Shown one piece after another: positions 25,403 to 34,008 of a stretch of DNA of 64,000 bases (positions are counted from its first letter, which is position 1; every line of letters begins with the position of its first letter). The DNA comes from Halorussus salinisoli (GTDB lineage Archaea; Halobacteriota; Halobacteria; Halobacteriales; Haladaptataceae): the NCBI GenBank assembly GCA_005239435.1, contig SZNP01000001.1, forward strand, positions 186,001-250,000, given 5' to 3'. Below the pieces are notes generated by a model. The model ran no database searches. It saw nothing but the letters and a program-made list of their open reading frames with translations, and was not told the origin of the DNA. A program made the translations under genes and the position numbers.

Positions 25403-26266
25403 ATGGAGGTGAACTGCGAGGGGTGTGCCGGCTGTTGCATCGACTGGCGGGCCATCTCGTCCGCGCCGAGCGACCACGAGCGCAGGGGGCCGCGCGAGCC
25501 CTTGGACGACGACTACAACCTCGTACCGCTGACTCGCGGAGACGCCCGCGACTTCCTCAATGCGGGGCTGGCCGACGTGCTGACGCCGCGACTCTGGCGC
25601 GACGAGTCGGGCGTCGAAATCGACGGCGTGTCGCTGTCGGCCATCGACGACAAGCCCGCGTTCTTTCTCGGACTTCGGAAGTCCCCGAAACCGGTCGCTC
25701 TGTTCGACGCGGATTCGACGTGGCTCCCGACGTGCGCCTTCCTCGACCCGACGACGCTCCAGTGTCGGATTCACGACGAGGAGACGTACCCCGCGGAGTG
25801 CGCCGACTATCCCGGTCACAATCTCGAACTCGGCCAGGAAACCGAGTGCGAGCGCGTGGAAGCGACGTTCGGCGGGGAGCGACTGGTCGACGACGAACCG
25901 CCCGACGACCTCTCGGGATTCCTGTTCGGTCCGCAGGCCATCGGCGAGAAGGTGTTCGTCTTCCCGGACCCCGAGCGACTGGAGGGCGTCGTCGCGCGCG
26001 CGGCGGTCGACGAACTCACCGCCGAGGACCGTGCGCTTTTCGCCGCGGCCGCGGTCTCGTCCGCGCCCGGCACGACGACGGTGAACCGCGACCGATTCGA
26101 ATCCGCGCTCGCGGCGGCCCGCGAGACCGACTCGTGGGTCGGACGGGCCATCGACGACTGGGAAGACCGTGCCGCGGACGTCGGTTCGGCGGCCCCGGAC
26201 CCGACGCTGGCCGAGCGAGTCGAGGACGACCGCGGCGCACCCGAGACCCCCGGCTGGAACGGGTGA
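25403..26266 (+). CDS. YkgJ-family cysteine-cluster protein
   Basis: The 287-residue protein starts MEVNCEGCAGCCIDW with the Cys-rich YkgJ head (C5, C8, C11, C12). Further family cysteines lie in CAFLDPTTLQCRIHDEETYPAECADYPG (shown in parts around residues 110-137). These bind a metal or an Fe-S cluster. The C-terminal 120 residues are a haloarchaeal acidic helical extension. ATG 25403 is used because the cluster starts immediately after it. The role is unknown. Confidence 0.85.
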   Translation: MEVNCEGCAGCCIDWRAISSAPSDHERRGPREPLDDDYNLVPLTRGDARDFLNAGLADVLTPRLWRDESGVEIDGVSLSAIDDKPAFFLGLRKSPKPVALFDADSTWLPTCAFLDPTTLQCRIHDEETYPAECADYPGHNLELGQETECERVEATFGGERLVDDEPPDDLSGFLFGPQAIGEKVFVFPDPERLEGVVARAAVDELTAEDRALFAAAAVSSAPGTTTVNRDRFESALAAARETDSWVGRAIDDWEDRAADVGSAAPDPTLAERVEDDRGAPETPGWNG

Positions 26267-26312
26267 GTTCGCCGTAGCGACCGGGAGTTTACGGCCCCAA
26301 AAGTACTCTCTG

Positions 26313-26334
26313 CTACTCTACGAGTGTCGAGTAG
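26313..26334. terminator. hairpin between convergent genes
   Basis: CTACTC and GAGTAG form a 6-bp inverted repeat with a 10-base loop in the gap between the YkgJ and DUF5786 stops. It may act as a bidirectional terminator, but the stem is short. Confidence 0.3.
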
Positions 26335-26347
26335 AATCAGTAAATCG

Positions 26348-26524
26348 CTATTTACCTGACTTGATCTCCTCGAACTTGTCGAGGAGCGCTTCAGTGGAGT
26401 CGCCCGAATCGTATTCTACGGAGCCGTGATACGTGGTTCGGTCGTCGTCTTCGCTGACGTCGACAGTGTTGTTCTTGCGTTCACGGCGCTCGTGTTCGTC
26501 TTCGTCATAGGCACCCATTGACAT
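26348..26524 (-). CDS. DUF5786 family protein
   Basis: The 58-residue, strongly charged protein matches DUF5786: MGAYDEDEHERRERKN at the start and YHGSVEYDSGDSTEALLDKFEEIK at the end (given in pieces). ATG codons at 26524 and 26518 are both possible starts, the second giving the commonest family start. This small haloarchaeal protein has no known function. Confidence 0.85.
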   Translation of the reverse strand: MSMGAYDEDEHERRERKNNTVDVSEDDDRTTYHGSVEYDSGDSTEALLDKFEEIKSGK

Positions 26525-26855
26525 GACAACCACACTCATGGGTTGGTCTCGGCCGGTAATGAATGTAACGGATAATCACATTCTTTTCGTTCCTCGAAAA
26601 CAGGTCAAAATCTACGCGAACACGTTCGGAGTCCGGCCTCTTCCCGACCGTCTCCCCGCAATGCGTCGGGCGCAGGAATGGCCTAAAGCGAGATTCCCTC
26701 GCAGTTGACGTTTCGTTTCACCGAGAGTGACCGTTTACGTATCCCCTCGATTGCCTTCGACGTAGCGTCCGAGAGCGTTCGTCCAGCGAACGCGGCCGCG
26801 AAATCCCGGCCACAGCGGCACAAGAGGTAAATTCCTCGCGTGACTACACACGACC
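26525..26855. other. 331-bp divergent intergenic region
   Basis: It lies between the divergent DUF5786 and DUF5784 genes. The left third is AT-rich (ataatcacattcttttcgttcc) and should hold the DUF5786 promoter. The right part contains aggtaaattcc about 30 bp before the DUF5784 GTG start. No gene or repeat is visible. Confidence 0.45.
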
Positions 26856-27872
26856 GTGGCAAGCCCGCTCCGCTTTCGCCGCTCTACGGAGCGGTGGACC
26901 GAAGAGAAGATCGAACGCGACCTCTACGAACCGCTCGAAGCCAAGTTCGGTGCGCAACTACTGACGCCCCACTACGTCGGGCCGTCGGGATACGAGACGC
27001 GACGCATCGAGATGGGGAACGGCGATCTCGCGCTGTTCCTCTGGAAACCCGACGACGGTGAGGCCTACTGGCTCGGAAACACCGAGACGCCCTCCGCGCT
27101 CTGGCGAACCGAGAAGTACACCTTCGAGGAAGTTCCCTACTCGGTCGCTCGGTGGGCCCAGCGCGAACTGCTCGCCGACCTCCGGACCGAAGACGCGTGG
27201 CTGGCCGACTACGACCACCTCTCGTGGTTCTTCCTGCCGGTGCTCTTCTCGAAGGACGGCAGACACTCCTCCCGGACGTTCTTCCGGGAACACGCCATGG
27301 GCTTCCCGGACGCGACCCGCGACGGCGCGCTCTCGTTCTACGAGGAGTTCCTCCGGTCGGGCGCGCTTGACGAGTACCGCTACGAGATGGCATCGAAACT
27401 CGGCACGAGTCCACAGGTCGACCCCGTGCGGATGGCCTCGGCGATGAGCGAGTTCACCGCGGCGAAAATTCTCACCGACGCCGGGTACGACGTGACGCCC
27501 GAAATCGAGGTGACGACCGGCCACTCGCTCGACTTCCGGGCGGAACCGCCCGGCGGCGGCGAGTCGCCGCTGGTCGAAGTGACCCGCCCCCGACCGCCGA
27601 CGAGACGCCACGCCGACACGCCGGTCGCCGCGGTGCGCGAGACGGCCGAGACCAAGACCTCGGGCCAACTGCAGAAGCACGGCGGTGGCGCAGTGCTGTT
27701 CGTGGACTGCTCGGGATTCCGCGACGACGAGTGGGCCGCGGTCCGCGGCGAGCAACCCGCCGTGCGACACCGGCCCGCGGTCGTCTTCCGGGCGCGGCCC
27801 GACGGCTCTGTCGAGGCCTACCAGAAAGGGTCGCTCCCGCTAGACCTCGGCGGTGCCGTGCAGTGGATTTGA
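26856..27872 (+). CDS. DUF5784 family protein, possibly nuclease-related
   Basis: The 338-residue protein matches the haloarchaeal DUF5784 family, starting with GTG (MASPLRFRRSTERWTEEK). The C-terminal third has SEFTAAKILTDAGYDVTPE, then HSLDFRAEP and LVEVTRP. This alternation is reminiscent of PD-(D/E)xK endonuclease folds (helix, strand D, strand ExT), but the usual Lys is replaced by Thr. Any nuclease activity is therefore speculative. The gene is single and converges on a DUF5789 gene. Confidence 0.8.
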   Translation: MASPLRFRRSTERWTEEKIERDLYEPLEAKFGAQLLTPHYVGPSGYETRRIEMGNGDLALFLWKPDDGEAYWLGNTETPSALWRTEKYTFEEVPYSVARWAQRELLADLRTEDAWLADYDHLSWFFLPVLFSKDGRHSSRTFFREHAMGFPDATRDGALSFYEEFLRSGALDEYRYEMASKLGTSPQVDPVRMASAMSEFTAAKILTDAGYDVTPEIEVTTGHSLDFRAEPPGGGESPLVEVTRPRPPTRRHADTPVAAVRETAETKTSGQLQKHGGGAVLFVDCSGFRDDEWAAVRGEQPAVRHRPAVVFRARPDGSVEAYQKGSLPLDLGGAVQWI

Positions 27873-27902
27873 CAAAAAACAGGAGTTAGCGAATCCCGAG
27901 GT

Positions 27903-28187
27903 TCAGAAGCTGACTTGGTTCGGGCCGAGCGTTCCGAGCGTCGTCGGGTCGCGGTCGCTGTACCCTTTTCGACCGATGGCTCCACTGCTGACGGCCGAGT
28001 AGAGCATCTCTTCCGCTTCGCCGGAGGTTCCGAACGTCTCGGACCCGACGCGCTGGAGTACCTCGCCGAGCGTCTCGGACCCGTTCGGGTGGTCGAGTCG
28101 GTAGTCGCCGTAGGAGTCGGCCAGTTGGTTCGTCGTCGCAGGGTAGTCGTGTTGGCGAAGTAGTTCGCTCGCCTGCTTCAGTGACAT
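27903..28187 (-). CDS. DUF5789 family protein
   Basis: The 94-residue protein fits the haloarchaeal DUF5789 family: DYPATTNQLADSYGDYRLD, then NGSETLGEVLQRVG, and the terminal SSGAIGRKGYSDRDPT. It is predicted soluble and helical. An AT-rich aattataaacc about 30 bp upstream is a good TATA box. Function is unknown. Confidence 0.87.
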   Translation of the reverse strand: MSLKQASELLRQHDYPATTNQLADSYGDYRLDHPNGSETLGEVLQRVGSETFGTSGEAEEMLYSAVSSGAIGRKGYSDRDPTTLGTLGPNQVSF

Positions 28188-28331
28188 CGACAGCTTCTAC
28201 ATCAAAGTTAATTATAAACCTTGCTGCGGTAGGTCATTGCAGAATTTAAGGAATCTAAGGGCGGCTTATCCCGCCGATGGTGTCCGTTTCCATAGCGAAG
28301 CGTTTTCGGCGACCCACCGCGTTCTGGAGGT

Positions 28332-29123
28332 ATGAGCGTCTTCGCGGACCTTCACGTCCACACGACCAACTCCGACGGCGAAATGACGCTGTCGGAGGTG
28401 CCCGCGGCCGCCCGCGACGCGGGCGTCTCGGTCGTGGCCATCACCGACCACGACCGCCTCCACCCGGAACTCCCGACACCAGTCACCGCGTTCGAGGGCG
28501 TGACGGTGGTTCACGGCATCGAGTTGCGCGTCGAACCGGAAGACAGCGAGCGCGTGGACCTGCTCGGCTACGGCGTGACCCCGACACCGGACCTCGTGGA
28601 CGAACTCGACCGCATCCAGACCGATCGGAAGGAGCGCGGTCGGCGGATAATCGAGAACGTCGAGGACCATCTCGGTATCGACCTCGAAATCGAGGCCCGC
28701 GAGGGTCTCGGCAGGCCTCACGTCGCCCGCGCCGTCGTGGACTCCCCCGAGAGCGACTACGACGAGGTCGGCGACGTGTTCGACGACCTCATCGGCGACG
28801 ACGGCCCCTGCTTCGTCGCCCGCGACGTGACCTCGTTCGAGCGCGGCGTGGAACTCCTCTCGGACGCCTGCGGACTCGTCGGACTGGCCCACCCGTACCG
28901 CTACGACGACCCCGAGACCGCACTGGAGTTGACGCGCCACCTCGACGCCGTAGAGCGATACTACCCTTACGGGGAGGAGACCGACCCCCGACCCGTCGAA
29001 CGCGCTATCGTGGACCACGACCTGATTCCGACCGGCGGGAGCGACGCCCACGACGACCAACTCGGCAAGGCAGGTCTGTCGAAACCCGAGTACCGCCACT
29101 TCCGGTCGTCGGTCAACCTATAG
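28332..29123 (+). CDS. PHP-domain phosphoesterase
   Basis: The 263-residue PHP protein has the metal motifs in order: DLHVHTTNSDG (H8, H10, D15), ITDHDRLH, GLAHPYR and GGSDAHDD. This set of His/Asp ligands binds a trinuclear metal centre. Stand-alone PHP proteins hydrolyse nucleotide or oligoribonucleotide phosphates (for example 3',5'-nucleoside bisphosphate). The exact substrate is not clear here. It is divergent from the DUF5789 gene. Confidence 0.9.
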   Translation: MSVFADLHVHTTNSDGEMTLSEVPAAARDAGVSVVAITDHDRLHPELPTPVTAFEGVTVVHGIELRVEPEDSERVDLLGYGVTPTPDLVDELDRIQTDRKERGRRIIENVEDHLGIDLEIEAREGLGRPHVARAVVDSPESDYDEVGDVFDDLIGDDGPCFVARDVTSFERGVELLSDACGLVGLAHPYRYDDPETALELTRHLDAVERYYPYGEETDPRPVERAIVDHDLIPTGGSDAHDDQLGKAGLSKPEYRHFRSSVNL

Positions 29124-29295
29124 ATTGCTTAAAGACGTACTTTCGTTTCTTTATACTAATTATTTGTTTCTACCGCTGTCCGAGAGTCTTCCGGGGGAAT
29201 CTGAGAGTGGAGAGCCGACGAATCGGAAACGAACGATGAAACCTAGGCGAGAAAGCAGTGTCGGGAAGAGAACGGGGAGTGGAGTCGAGTGGAGG

Positions 29296-29411
29296 GTAGC
29301 TACTTCGTGAGCCACGGAGTTACCGCACGGCACTGCAACCGCACCGTAACCGCGCCCCGTGCCTCCCCGCTTGCGCACTCGTCCGCGCACCGCAAGCGCG
29401 GACGAGTGCGC
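29296..29411 (+). repeat. dispersed intergenic repeat, copy B
   Basis: It begins gtagctacttcgtgagccac, then ggagttaccgcacggcactg and a CA/CG-rich tract, like the copies at 7.5, 49.2 and 52.9 kb. It ends in a perfect inverted repeat. Confidence 0.5.
29373..29411. repeat. perfect 16-bp inverted repeat hairpin
   Basis: gcgcactcgtccgcgc (29373-29388) and gcgcggacgagtgcgc (29396-29411) are perfect reverse complements separated by accgcaa. The stem is very GC-rich. No T-run follows, so it is not a classical terminator. Confidence 0.85.
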
Positions 29412-29730
29412 GGCGCATCCCGTGAACTGTGGCCTTCAGCGCGTTCCGTTGATTGCGACAATCCACGAAATCGGAGTCTGTCACACCCTGCGGTCACGCC
29501 TGGCGGACTGGTCCACGAGTCCCGTCCGGTGTGTCGAGTCATCGGTTTACGTAGTAGTGGTCTGCCGTGTTCGCGTCCCGTCGTTCGCTGTCTTCCTCGC
29601 CGCCAACTCTTCCCGCCAACTGTCCTACTTCTCGCCAGCCCCGGGTTTCACAGTCGATTTCTCTCCCCGACTGAACAGGTCCGGCGGACCGAACGCAGAC
29701 GTTAAATTCCGTGACCGAGTAATTCGTGAT

Positions 29731-29895
29731 ATGCGGTGTCACTACTGCGACCGCGACGCGTCGTTCGCGCCCGAACTGAACGGCGTCCAAGTCGGCCTCT
29801 GCGAGACCCACTTCCGCGAGCAGTTCGAGTATCTCGCGGACACCGAGGCGCTGGCCTACCTCCGACAGGAGTTAGATGTAGACCGGCCGGAGTAG
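29731..29895 (+). CDS. DUF6757 zinc-finger microprotein (54 aa)
   Basis: The 54-residue protein begins MRCHYCDRDASFAPEL, with a second Cys/His pair in LCETHFREQFEYL, giving a probable CxxC...CxxH zinc site. The C-terminus is helical and acidic. It fits the haloarchaeal DUF6757 family of tiny zinc-finger proteins. A longer upstream frame exists but encodes low-quality sequence. Function is unknown. Confidence 0.8.
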   Translation: MRCHYCDRDASFAPELNGVQVGLCETHFREQFEYLADTEALAYLRQELDVDRPE

Positions 29896-29942
29896 CCACT
29901 CCTTCGTTCACTCGCGCTTTCGATTCGAGAGAAAACGCTAGG

Positions 29943-30269
<327 letters not shown>

Positions 30270-30474
30270 TCACCTACTCCTACTTGGGCGACTGACCACT
30301 TAAAACACGGTCATTCATTTAAACGTACCGACGCGGAGATAGGGTTTAGGCCGGGCTAAAAACGCGTGACGGGCCGGATTTGCGGATTTCGGCCGTTAAC
30401 TCACTCGAAAGGTTTTAAATAGAGGTAGGGAGCGGTCGTCGGCCTCGTTCCGTGTCGGACTTGCCTCCGCGAGA

Positions 30475-30482
30475 GTTTTATC
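30475..30482 (+). promoter_or_regulatory. TATA-like promoter of the cupin gene
   Basis: gttttatc is centred about 26 bp upstream of the cupin ATG at 30505, as expected for a leaderless archaeal transcript. Confidence 0.45.
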
Positions 30483-30504
30483 AGCGGCCTGCGACGGAAC
30501 CCCT

Positions 30505-30972
30505 ATGGAGAAGGTCCGCATCGAGAACGTCGAGTCACGAACCGGCCCCGCGGACGTGAAGCGACCGCTCACGCGCGCACTCGGCGCGACCGACCTCTCG
30601 CTGAACTACTACGAACTCGCGCCGGGCGACAGTTTCGCGTTCGGCTATCACGCCCACTCGAATCAGGAAGAGGTCTTCTACGTCCAGTCGAGTACCGTGA
30701 CCTTCGAGACCGACGACGGCGAGGTCGAAGCCACTTCCGGAGAGGTCGTCCGATTCGCTCCCGGCGACTATCAGCGAGGCGTGAATCGAGGCGACGAGCG
30801 CGTCGTCGCGCTCGCACTCGGCGCACCGCAGGACAGCGGCGACCTCGACCTGCGCCGGGACTGTCCGGACTGCGGCGAGCGGACCACGAACACCATCGAG
30901 CGCGCCGGGGACGAAACGGGCCTCGTGACGGTCTGCGAGGACTGCGGTGCGGAGACCGGTCGGTTCGACTAG
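30505..30972 (+). CDS. cupin protein with C-terminal zinc ribbon
   Basis: The 155-residue protein has a cupin barrel with metal motif YHAHSNQEEVFYV near residues 49-61 and the second motif in VVRFAPGDYQRGVN. The C-terminal 40 residues add a zinc ribbon (CPDCGERT ... CEDCGAET). Cupins bind small ligands or metals; the ribbon suggests protein or nucleic-acid contacts. It overlaps the convergent membrane-protein gene by four bases. Confidence 0.88.
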   Translation: MEKVRIENVESRTGPADVKRPLTRALGATDLSLNYYELAPGDSFAFGYHAHSNQEEVFYVQSSTVTFETDDGEVEATSGEVVRFAPGDYQRGVNRGDERVVALALGAPQDSGDLDLRRDCPDCGERTTNTIERAGDETGLVTVCEDCGAETGRFD

Positions 30973-31193
30973 TCGCAATCGCAGTTCGGGTCCGGACCGA
31001 ACGCGCTCCAGACGACTCCGAGAACCCCGACCGTCAACATCGTCACCAACACCTGCACGACGCCCGCACCCATTCCTCCGGCGACTGCACCGCTCGCCAG
31101 CGCGGCCCCGCCGACCGCGCTCCCCCCGACGCAACAGAGACTTGCGAGGCCACCGATTCCGAGTAGACGCCACGGCGCGTCGCCTTCGGCCAT
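30969..31193 (-). CDS. small two-helix membrane protein with paired Cys
   Basis: The 74-residue protein has two hydrophobic segments, around LLGIGGLASLCCVGGSAV (with adjacent Cys in the membrane) and VVQVLVTMLTVGVLGVVWSA. It ends DPNCDCD. The Cys pairs could bind a metal such as mercury or copper, but that is conjecture. It overlaps the cupin stop on the other strand by four bases and is divergent from the MFS gene. Confidence 0.6.
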   Translation of the reverse strand: MAEGDAPWRLLGIGGLASLCCVGGSAVGGAALASGAVAGGMGAGVVQVLVTMLTVGVLGVVWSAFGPDPNCDCD

Positions 31194-31301
31194 GACCGTG
31201 AGTTCGCGGGCACTCCCTTTCGCTCTTTCGTCTATAAATTTACAATAATTCCGTTCAGCGAGCGTTTTTACCGGATAGCGAACAACTTCCGGCCGATTCC
31301 C

Positions 31302-32561
31302 GTGTTCGGTCGCCTGTCGTCGCTCGCTCCCGACCGCCTACCTCCCTCGCCCGTCCGGAAGTACTATCTCTATCAGGTGACGGTGTCGTTCGGCTTCTTC
31401 TCGCCCATCTTCACCCTCTTCCTGCTCGACCGTGGTCTCGACTACACCGCTATCGCGTCGCTGAGCATGCTCTACTCCGTCCTGACCGTAGTCGGGGAGA
31501 TCCCGACCGGCTACGTCGGCGACCGACTCGGCCGCCGGACCAGTCTTCTCCTGAGTTCGGGGTTCATGACCGTCTCGATTCTGGGATTCGCGGTCGTCCA
31601 GACGTACCTGGGATTGGTCGTGCTGTACGTCCTCTGGACGCTCTCGCTGGTGTTTCGGTCGGGTTCGGGCGACGCGTGGCTCTACGACACCCTCGAAGCC
31701 GACCTCGACGCCGACCGGTTCGCCCACGTCCGCGGCCGGGGCCAGTCGGTCCAGCAGACGGTCACCGTCGTCACCATGCTCGTGGGCGGGGTCCTGTTCA
31801 GCGTTCGCCCGACGCTCCCGTTCGTCGCCTCCGGAATCCTGAACGGAGCGGGCGTCGTCGTCCTCCTGACGTTCCCGAAGAATCGCCAGTACGCCGACGC
31901 TACCGATTCCGCTGACCCCGCCGACTCGGACGAGAGCGACGACACGTTCACCGTCCTCGACGCTCTGCCGGTCCTCCGCGAGCAGTTGGCCCGGCCGTCG
32001 CTCCGGTGGTTCGTGGCGTACGCCGCCCTCTTCTTCGGCGTGGTCGAGGCGGTCAACACCTACGTCCAGCCGATCAGCACGCAGACGCTCGGCGTTCCAG
32101 TCGCCTCCATGGGTCTGCTCTACGCCGCCTTCACGGGCGTCTCGGCGGTGGCGAGCTACTACACCGGGGCCGTAGAGGCTCGACTCGGTGTCCGGGGTGC
32201 AGTCCTCGCGGTCCCTCTCGTCCTCGGCGTCGCACTGGTCGCGCCCCTACTGTGGCCCCTGATCGCGTTCCCGGCGTTCTTCGTCCTGAAGGGGTCGCGC
32301 TCGCTCCTCTACCCAATCGTGACCCAGCACGTCAACGGCGAGGTGGAGTCGGTCGGGCGCGCCACGGTCCTGAGCGCGGTGTCGATGGCGTACGCGCTGG
32401 TCAAACTACCGCTGTACCTCCTCGGCGGTGTGGTCGCCGACGCCACCTCTGCGGTGGTCGCAGTCGGCGTCCTCGGCGGTGTTTTCCTCGCCGGGATTGC
32501 GGCGGTCCGGACCCTCGCGTCGCCGGTCGGCGAGCGCGGCCCGGATTCGACGTCCGGATAG
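31302..32561 (+). CDS. MFS transporter
   Basis: The 419-residue protein has about 12 membrane helices with the major-facilitator loop GYVGDRLGRRTSLL after helix 2 (near residue 67). A hydrophilic Asp/Ser-rich central loop (about residues 203-220) separates the halves. It starts at GTG (MFGRLSSL). It resembles DHA1-type drug/metabolite exporters, and no substrate is evident. Confidence 0.92.
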   Translation: MFGRLSSLAPDRLPPSPVRKYYLYQVTVSFGFFSPIFTLFLLDRGLDYTAIASLSMLYSVLTVVGEIPTGYVGDRLGRRTSLLLSSGFMTVSILGFAVVQTYLGLVVLYVLWTLSLVFRSGSGDAWLYDTLEADLDADRFAHVRGRGQSVQQTVTVVTMLVGGVLFSVRPTLPFVASGILNGAGVVVLLTFPKNRQYADATDSADPADSDESDDTFTVLDALPVLREQLARPSLRWFVAYAALFFGVVEAVNTYVQPISTQTLGVPVASMGLLYAAFTGVSAVASYYTGAVEARLGVRGAVLAVPLVLGVALVAPLLWPLIAFPAFFVLKGSRSLLYPIVTQHVNGEVESVGRATVLSAVSMAYALVKLPLYLLGGVVADATSAVVAVGVLGGVFLAGIAAVRTLASPVGERGPDSTSG

Positions 32562-32628
32562 CCGCACCGAGGTGCTACGGGTTTGCCGACGCGCGTAGCT
32601 TTTTCCCCGCGGCCGGACACGAACCGGT

Positions 32629-33420
32629 ATGCCAACTCTCCCGAGTCCGGGTCTCGGTACCTCCGGCAACGACGACCCAGACCAGTGCGCCGAGACCGTC
32701 CGACGGGCCCTCGAAATCGGGTATCGTCACGTAGACACCGCCCAGATGTACGACAACGAGGCCGCGGTCGGCGACGGAATCGAGGCCAGCGACGTGTCGC
32801 GCGAGGAGGTCTTCCTCGCCACGAAGGTCCATCCCTCGAACCTCGCGCCTGAGGACGTGCACGAGACGACCGACGAGAGCCTGGACCGACTCGGCGTCGC
32901 TGCGGTGGACCTGCTCTACGTCCACTGGCCCATGCGGGCCTACGACGCCGAGGAGACCCTGCCGGTCTTCGACGAACTCCGCGACGACGGGAAGACCGAG
33001 AACGTCGCCGTGAGCAACTTCACGACCGAGTTGCTGGACGAGGCCCGCGAGATTCTCGACACGCCCGTCGCCGCGAATCAGGTCGAGATGCATCCGCTGC
33101 TCCCCCAAGACGACCTGCTCGACTACTGCCGGGAGCGCGACATCACGGTGGTCGCCTACGCGCCGTTGATGCAGGGCGAGGCGGGTGACGTGGACGAACT
33201 GGCCGAAATCGCCGACGACCACGACACCACGCCGGAAGCCGTCAGTCTGGCGTGGCTTCTCCAGCGAGACGGCGTGGTCCCCATCCCGAAGGCCACGGGC
33301 GAGGACCACCTCCGGGCCAACTTCGAGGCTCCGACCCTCTCCGAGGAGGACGTCGCGCGAATCGACGCCATCGAGGAGCGCGAGCGACTGGTGGACCCCG
33401 ACGACGCGGCGTGGAACTGA
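32629..33420 (+). CDS. aldo/keto reductase
   Basis: The 263-residue TIM-barrel enzyme has the AKR catalytic tetrad D36, Y41 (AQMYDNE), K66 (LATKVHP) and H99 (YVHWP). The NADPH-binding C-terminal VVPIPKATGEDHLRANF follows. It reduces aldehydes or ketones, possibly 2,5-diketogluconate-like or methylglyoxal-type substrates. A TATA-like gctttttcc lies about 30 bp upstream. Confidence 0.93.
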   Translation: MPTLPSPGLGTSGNDDPDQCAETVRRALEIGYRHVDTAQMYDNEAAVGDGIEASDVSREEVFLATKVHPSNLAPEDVHETTDESLDRLGVAAVDLLYVHWPMRAYDAEETLPVFDELRDDGKTENVAVSNFTTELLDEAREILDTPVAANQVEMHPLLPQDDLLDYCRERDITVVAYAPLMQGEAGDVDELAEIADDHDTTPEAVSLAWLLQRDGVVPIPKATGEDHLRANFEAPTLSEEDVARIDAIEERERLVDPDDAAWN

Positions 33421-33439
33421 CGCCGCCGTTGCTTCTTCG

Positions 33440-33560
33440 GACCGCCTCCGTGGCTCGGCTCGGAGCGGTTCCACTTCGTCGCCGACCTCGATAGCGCCCG
33501 ACCCGGACGCGAGGTGGATGGCTTCGATTGTTCCGGTTCCGTCCGTAGTCGGGTCTCGGA
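33440..33560 (-). pseudogene. possible remnant of a MOSC-domain N-terminus
   Basis: Read on the minus strand, one frame gives TDGTGTIEAIHLASGSGAIE then VGDEVEPL. This resembles the N-terminal segment of MOSC-domain proteins (xEAIHxAPxxGAPM...VDEVxA). There is no start codon and the frame runs into the aldo/keto reductase on the other strand, so any gene is broken. The match is short and could be chance. Confidence 0.3.
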
Positions 33561-33570
33561 GTAGCGGGCC

Positions 33571-33933
33571 CTAAGCTTCTCCCGTCGTCCCCTCGCGTTC
33601 GCCGGCCCACTCGAGTACCGGCTTCAATCGCTCGGCGAGTTCGCTGCCGTCGGCGGTCATCTCGTACTCGACGCGGGGTGGAATCTCGTCGTACTGGGTT
33701 CGGTCCAGCAGTCTCGCCTCGGCGAGTTCGTCCAGTCGCGCCGACAGCGTGGAGGTGCTGGCGTCGGGTAGCAACTCCTCCAGTTCCCGGAACCGGGTCG
33801 GCTCCGTCGCGTTCACGACACAGAGGACCTGCATCGCGTACTTCCGACTCAGGAGGTCCATCACGCCGCCGAGTCGACAGTAGCAGGCGAGTTCGTCGGC
33901 CGCGGATTCGAGAGCTTTGGATTCGTCGGTCAT
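33571..33933 (-). CDS. HxlR-family transcriptional regulator
   Basis: The 120-residue winged-helix regulator has the HxlR N-terminal block LGGVMDLLSRKYAMQVL, then FRELEELLPDASTSTLSARL and the wing VEYEMTADGSEL. Cysteines C17 and C19 precede the helix, which could make it thiol- or metal-responsive. It is divergent from the alkylmercury-lyase-like gene, with a perfect palindrome between them, so it probably regulates that gene and itself. Confidence 0.9.
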   Translation of the reverse strand: MTDESKALESAADELACYCRLGGVMDLLSRKYAMQVLCVVNATEPTRFRELEELLPDASTSTLSARLDELAEARLLDRTQYDEIPPRVEYEMTADGSELAERLKPVLEWAGEREGTTGEA

Positions 33934-33935
33934 GG

Positions 33936-33951
33936 CTTCGACTCCTCGAAG
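33936..33951. promoter_or_regulatory. inverted repeat in the hxlR leader
   Basis: CTTCGA-CTCC-TCGAAG has 6-bp perfect arms and lies 3 bp upstream of the hxlR start. It could form a leader hairpin or serve as a second regulator site. Confidence 0.35.
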
Positions 33952-33976
33952 TTGATCCAATACTTCGGACTCGACA

Positions 33977-33984
33977 GTATAAGC
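33977..33984 (+). promoter_or_regulatory. TATA box of the alkylmercury-lyase-like gene
   Basis: The sequence gtataagc is centred about 28 bp upstream of the ATG at 34009 and directly abuts the operator palindrome downstream. Confidence 0.5.
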
Positions 33985-34001
33985 ACTTTGGGTACCAAAG
34001 T
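33985..34001. promoter_or_regulatory. candidate HxlR operator palindrome
   Basis: ACTTTGG-GTA-CCAAAGT is a perfect 7-bp inverted repeat. It lies between the TATA box and start codon of the merB-like gene and in the upstream region of hxlR. A repressor bound here would block the start of a leaderless transcript. Confidence 0.6.
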
Positions 34002-34008
34002 AATATCG

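Larger units (their letters stand above)
29124..29730. other. 607-bp intergenic region with repeat B and a long hairpin
   Basis: No gene is visible. The first 45 bases are AT-rich (probable terminator of the PHP gene). Repeat copy B starts near 29296 and ends in a perfect 16-bp stem hairpin. The last 100 bases carry gttaaattcc, about 30 bp upstream of the DUF6757 ATG. Confidence 0.5.

Noticed and set aside
28995..29730. Search for CRISPR repeats in the long gaps
   Set aside because: The repeats seen are dispersed, not regularly spaced units with unique spacers, and no cas genes occur in the window.
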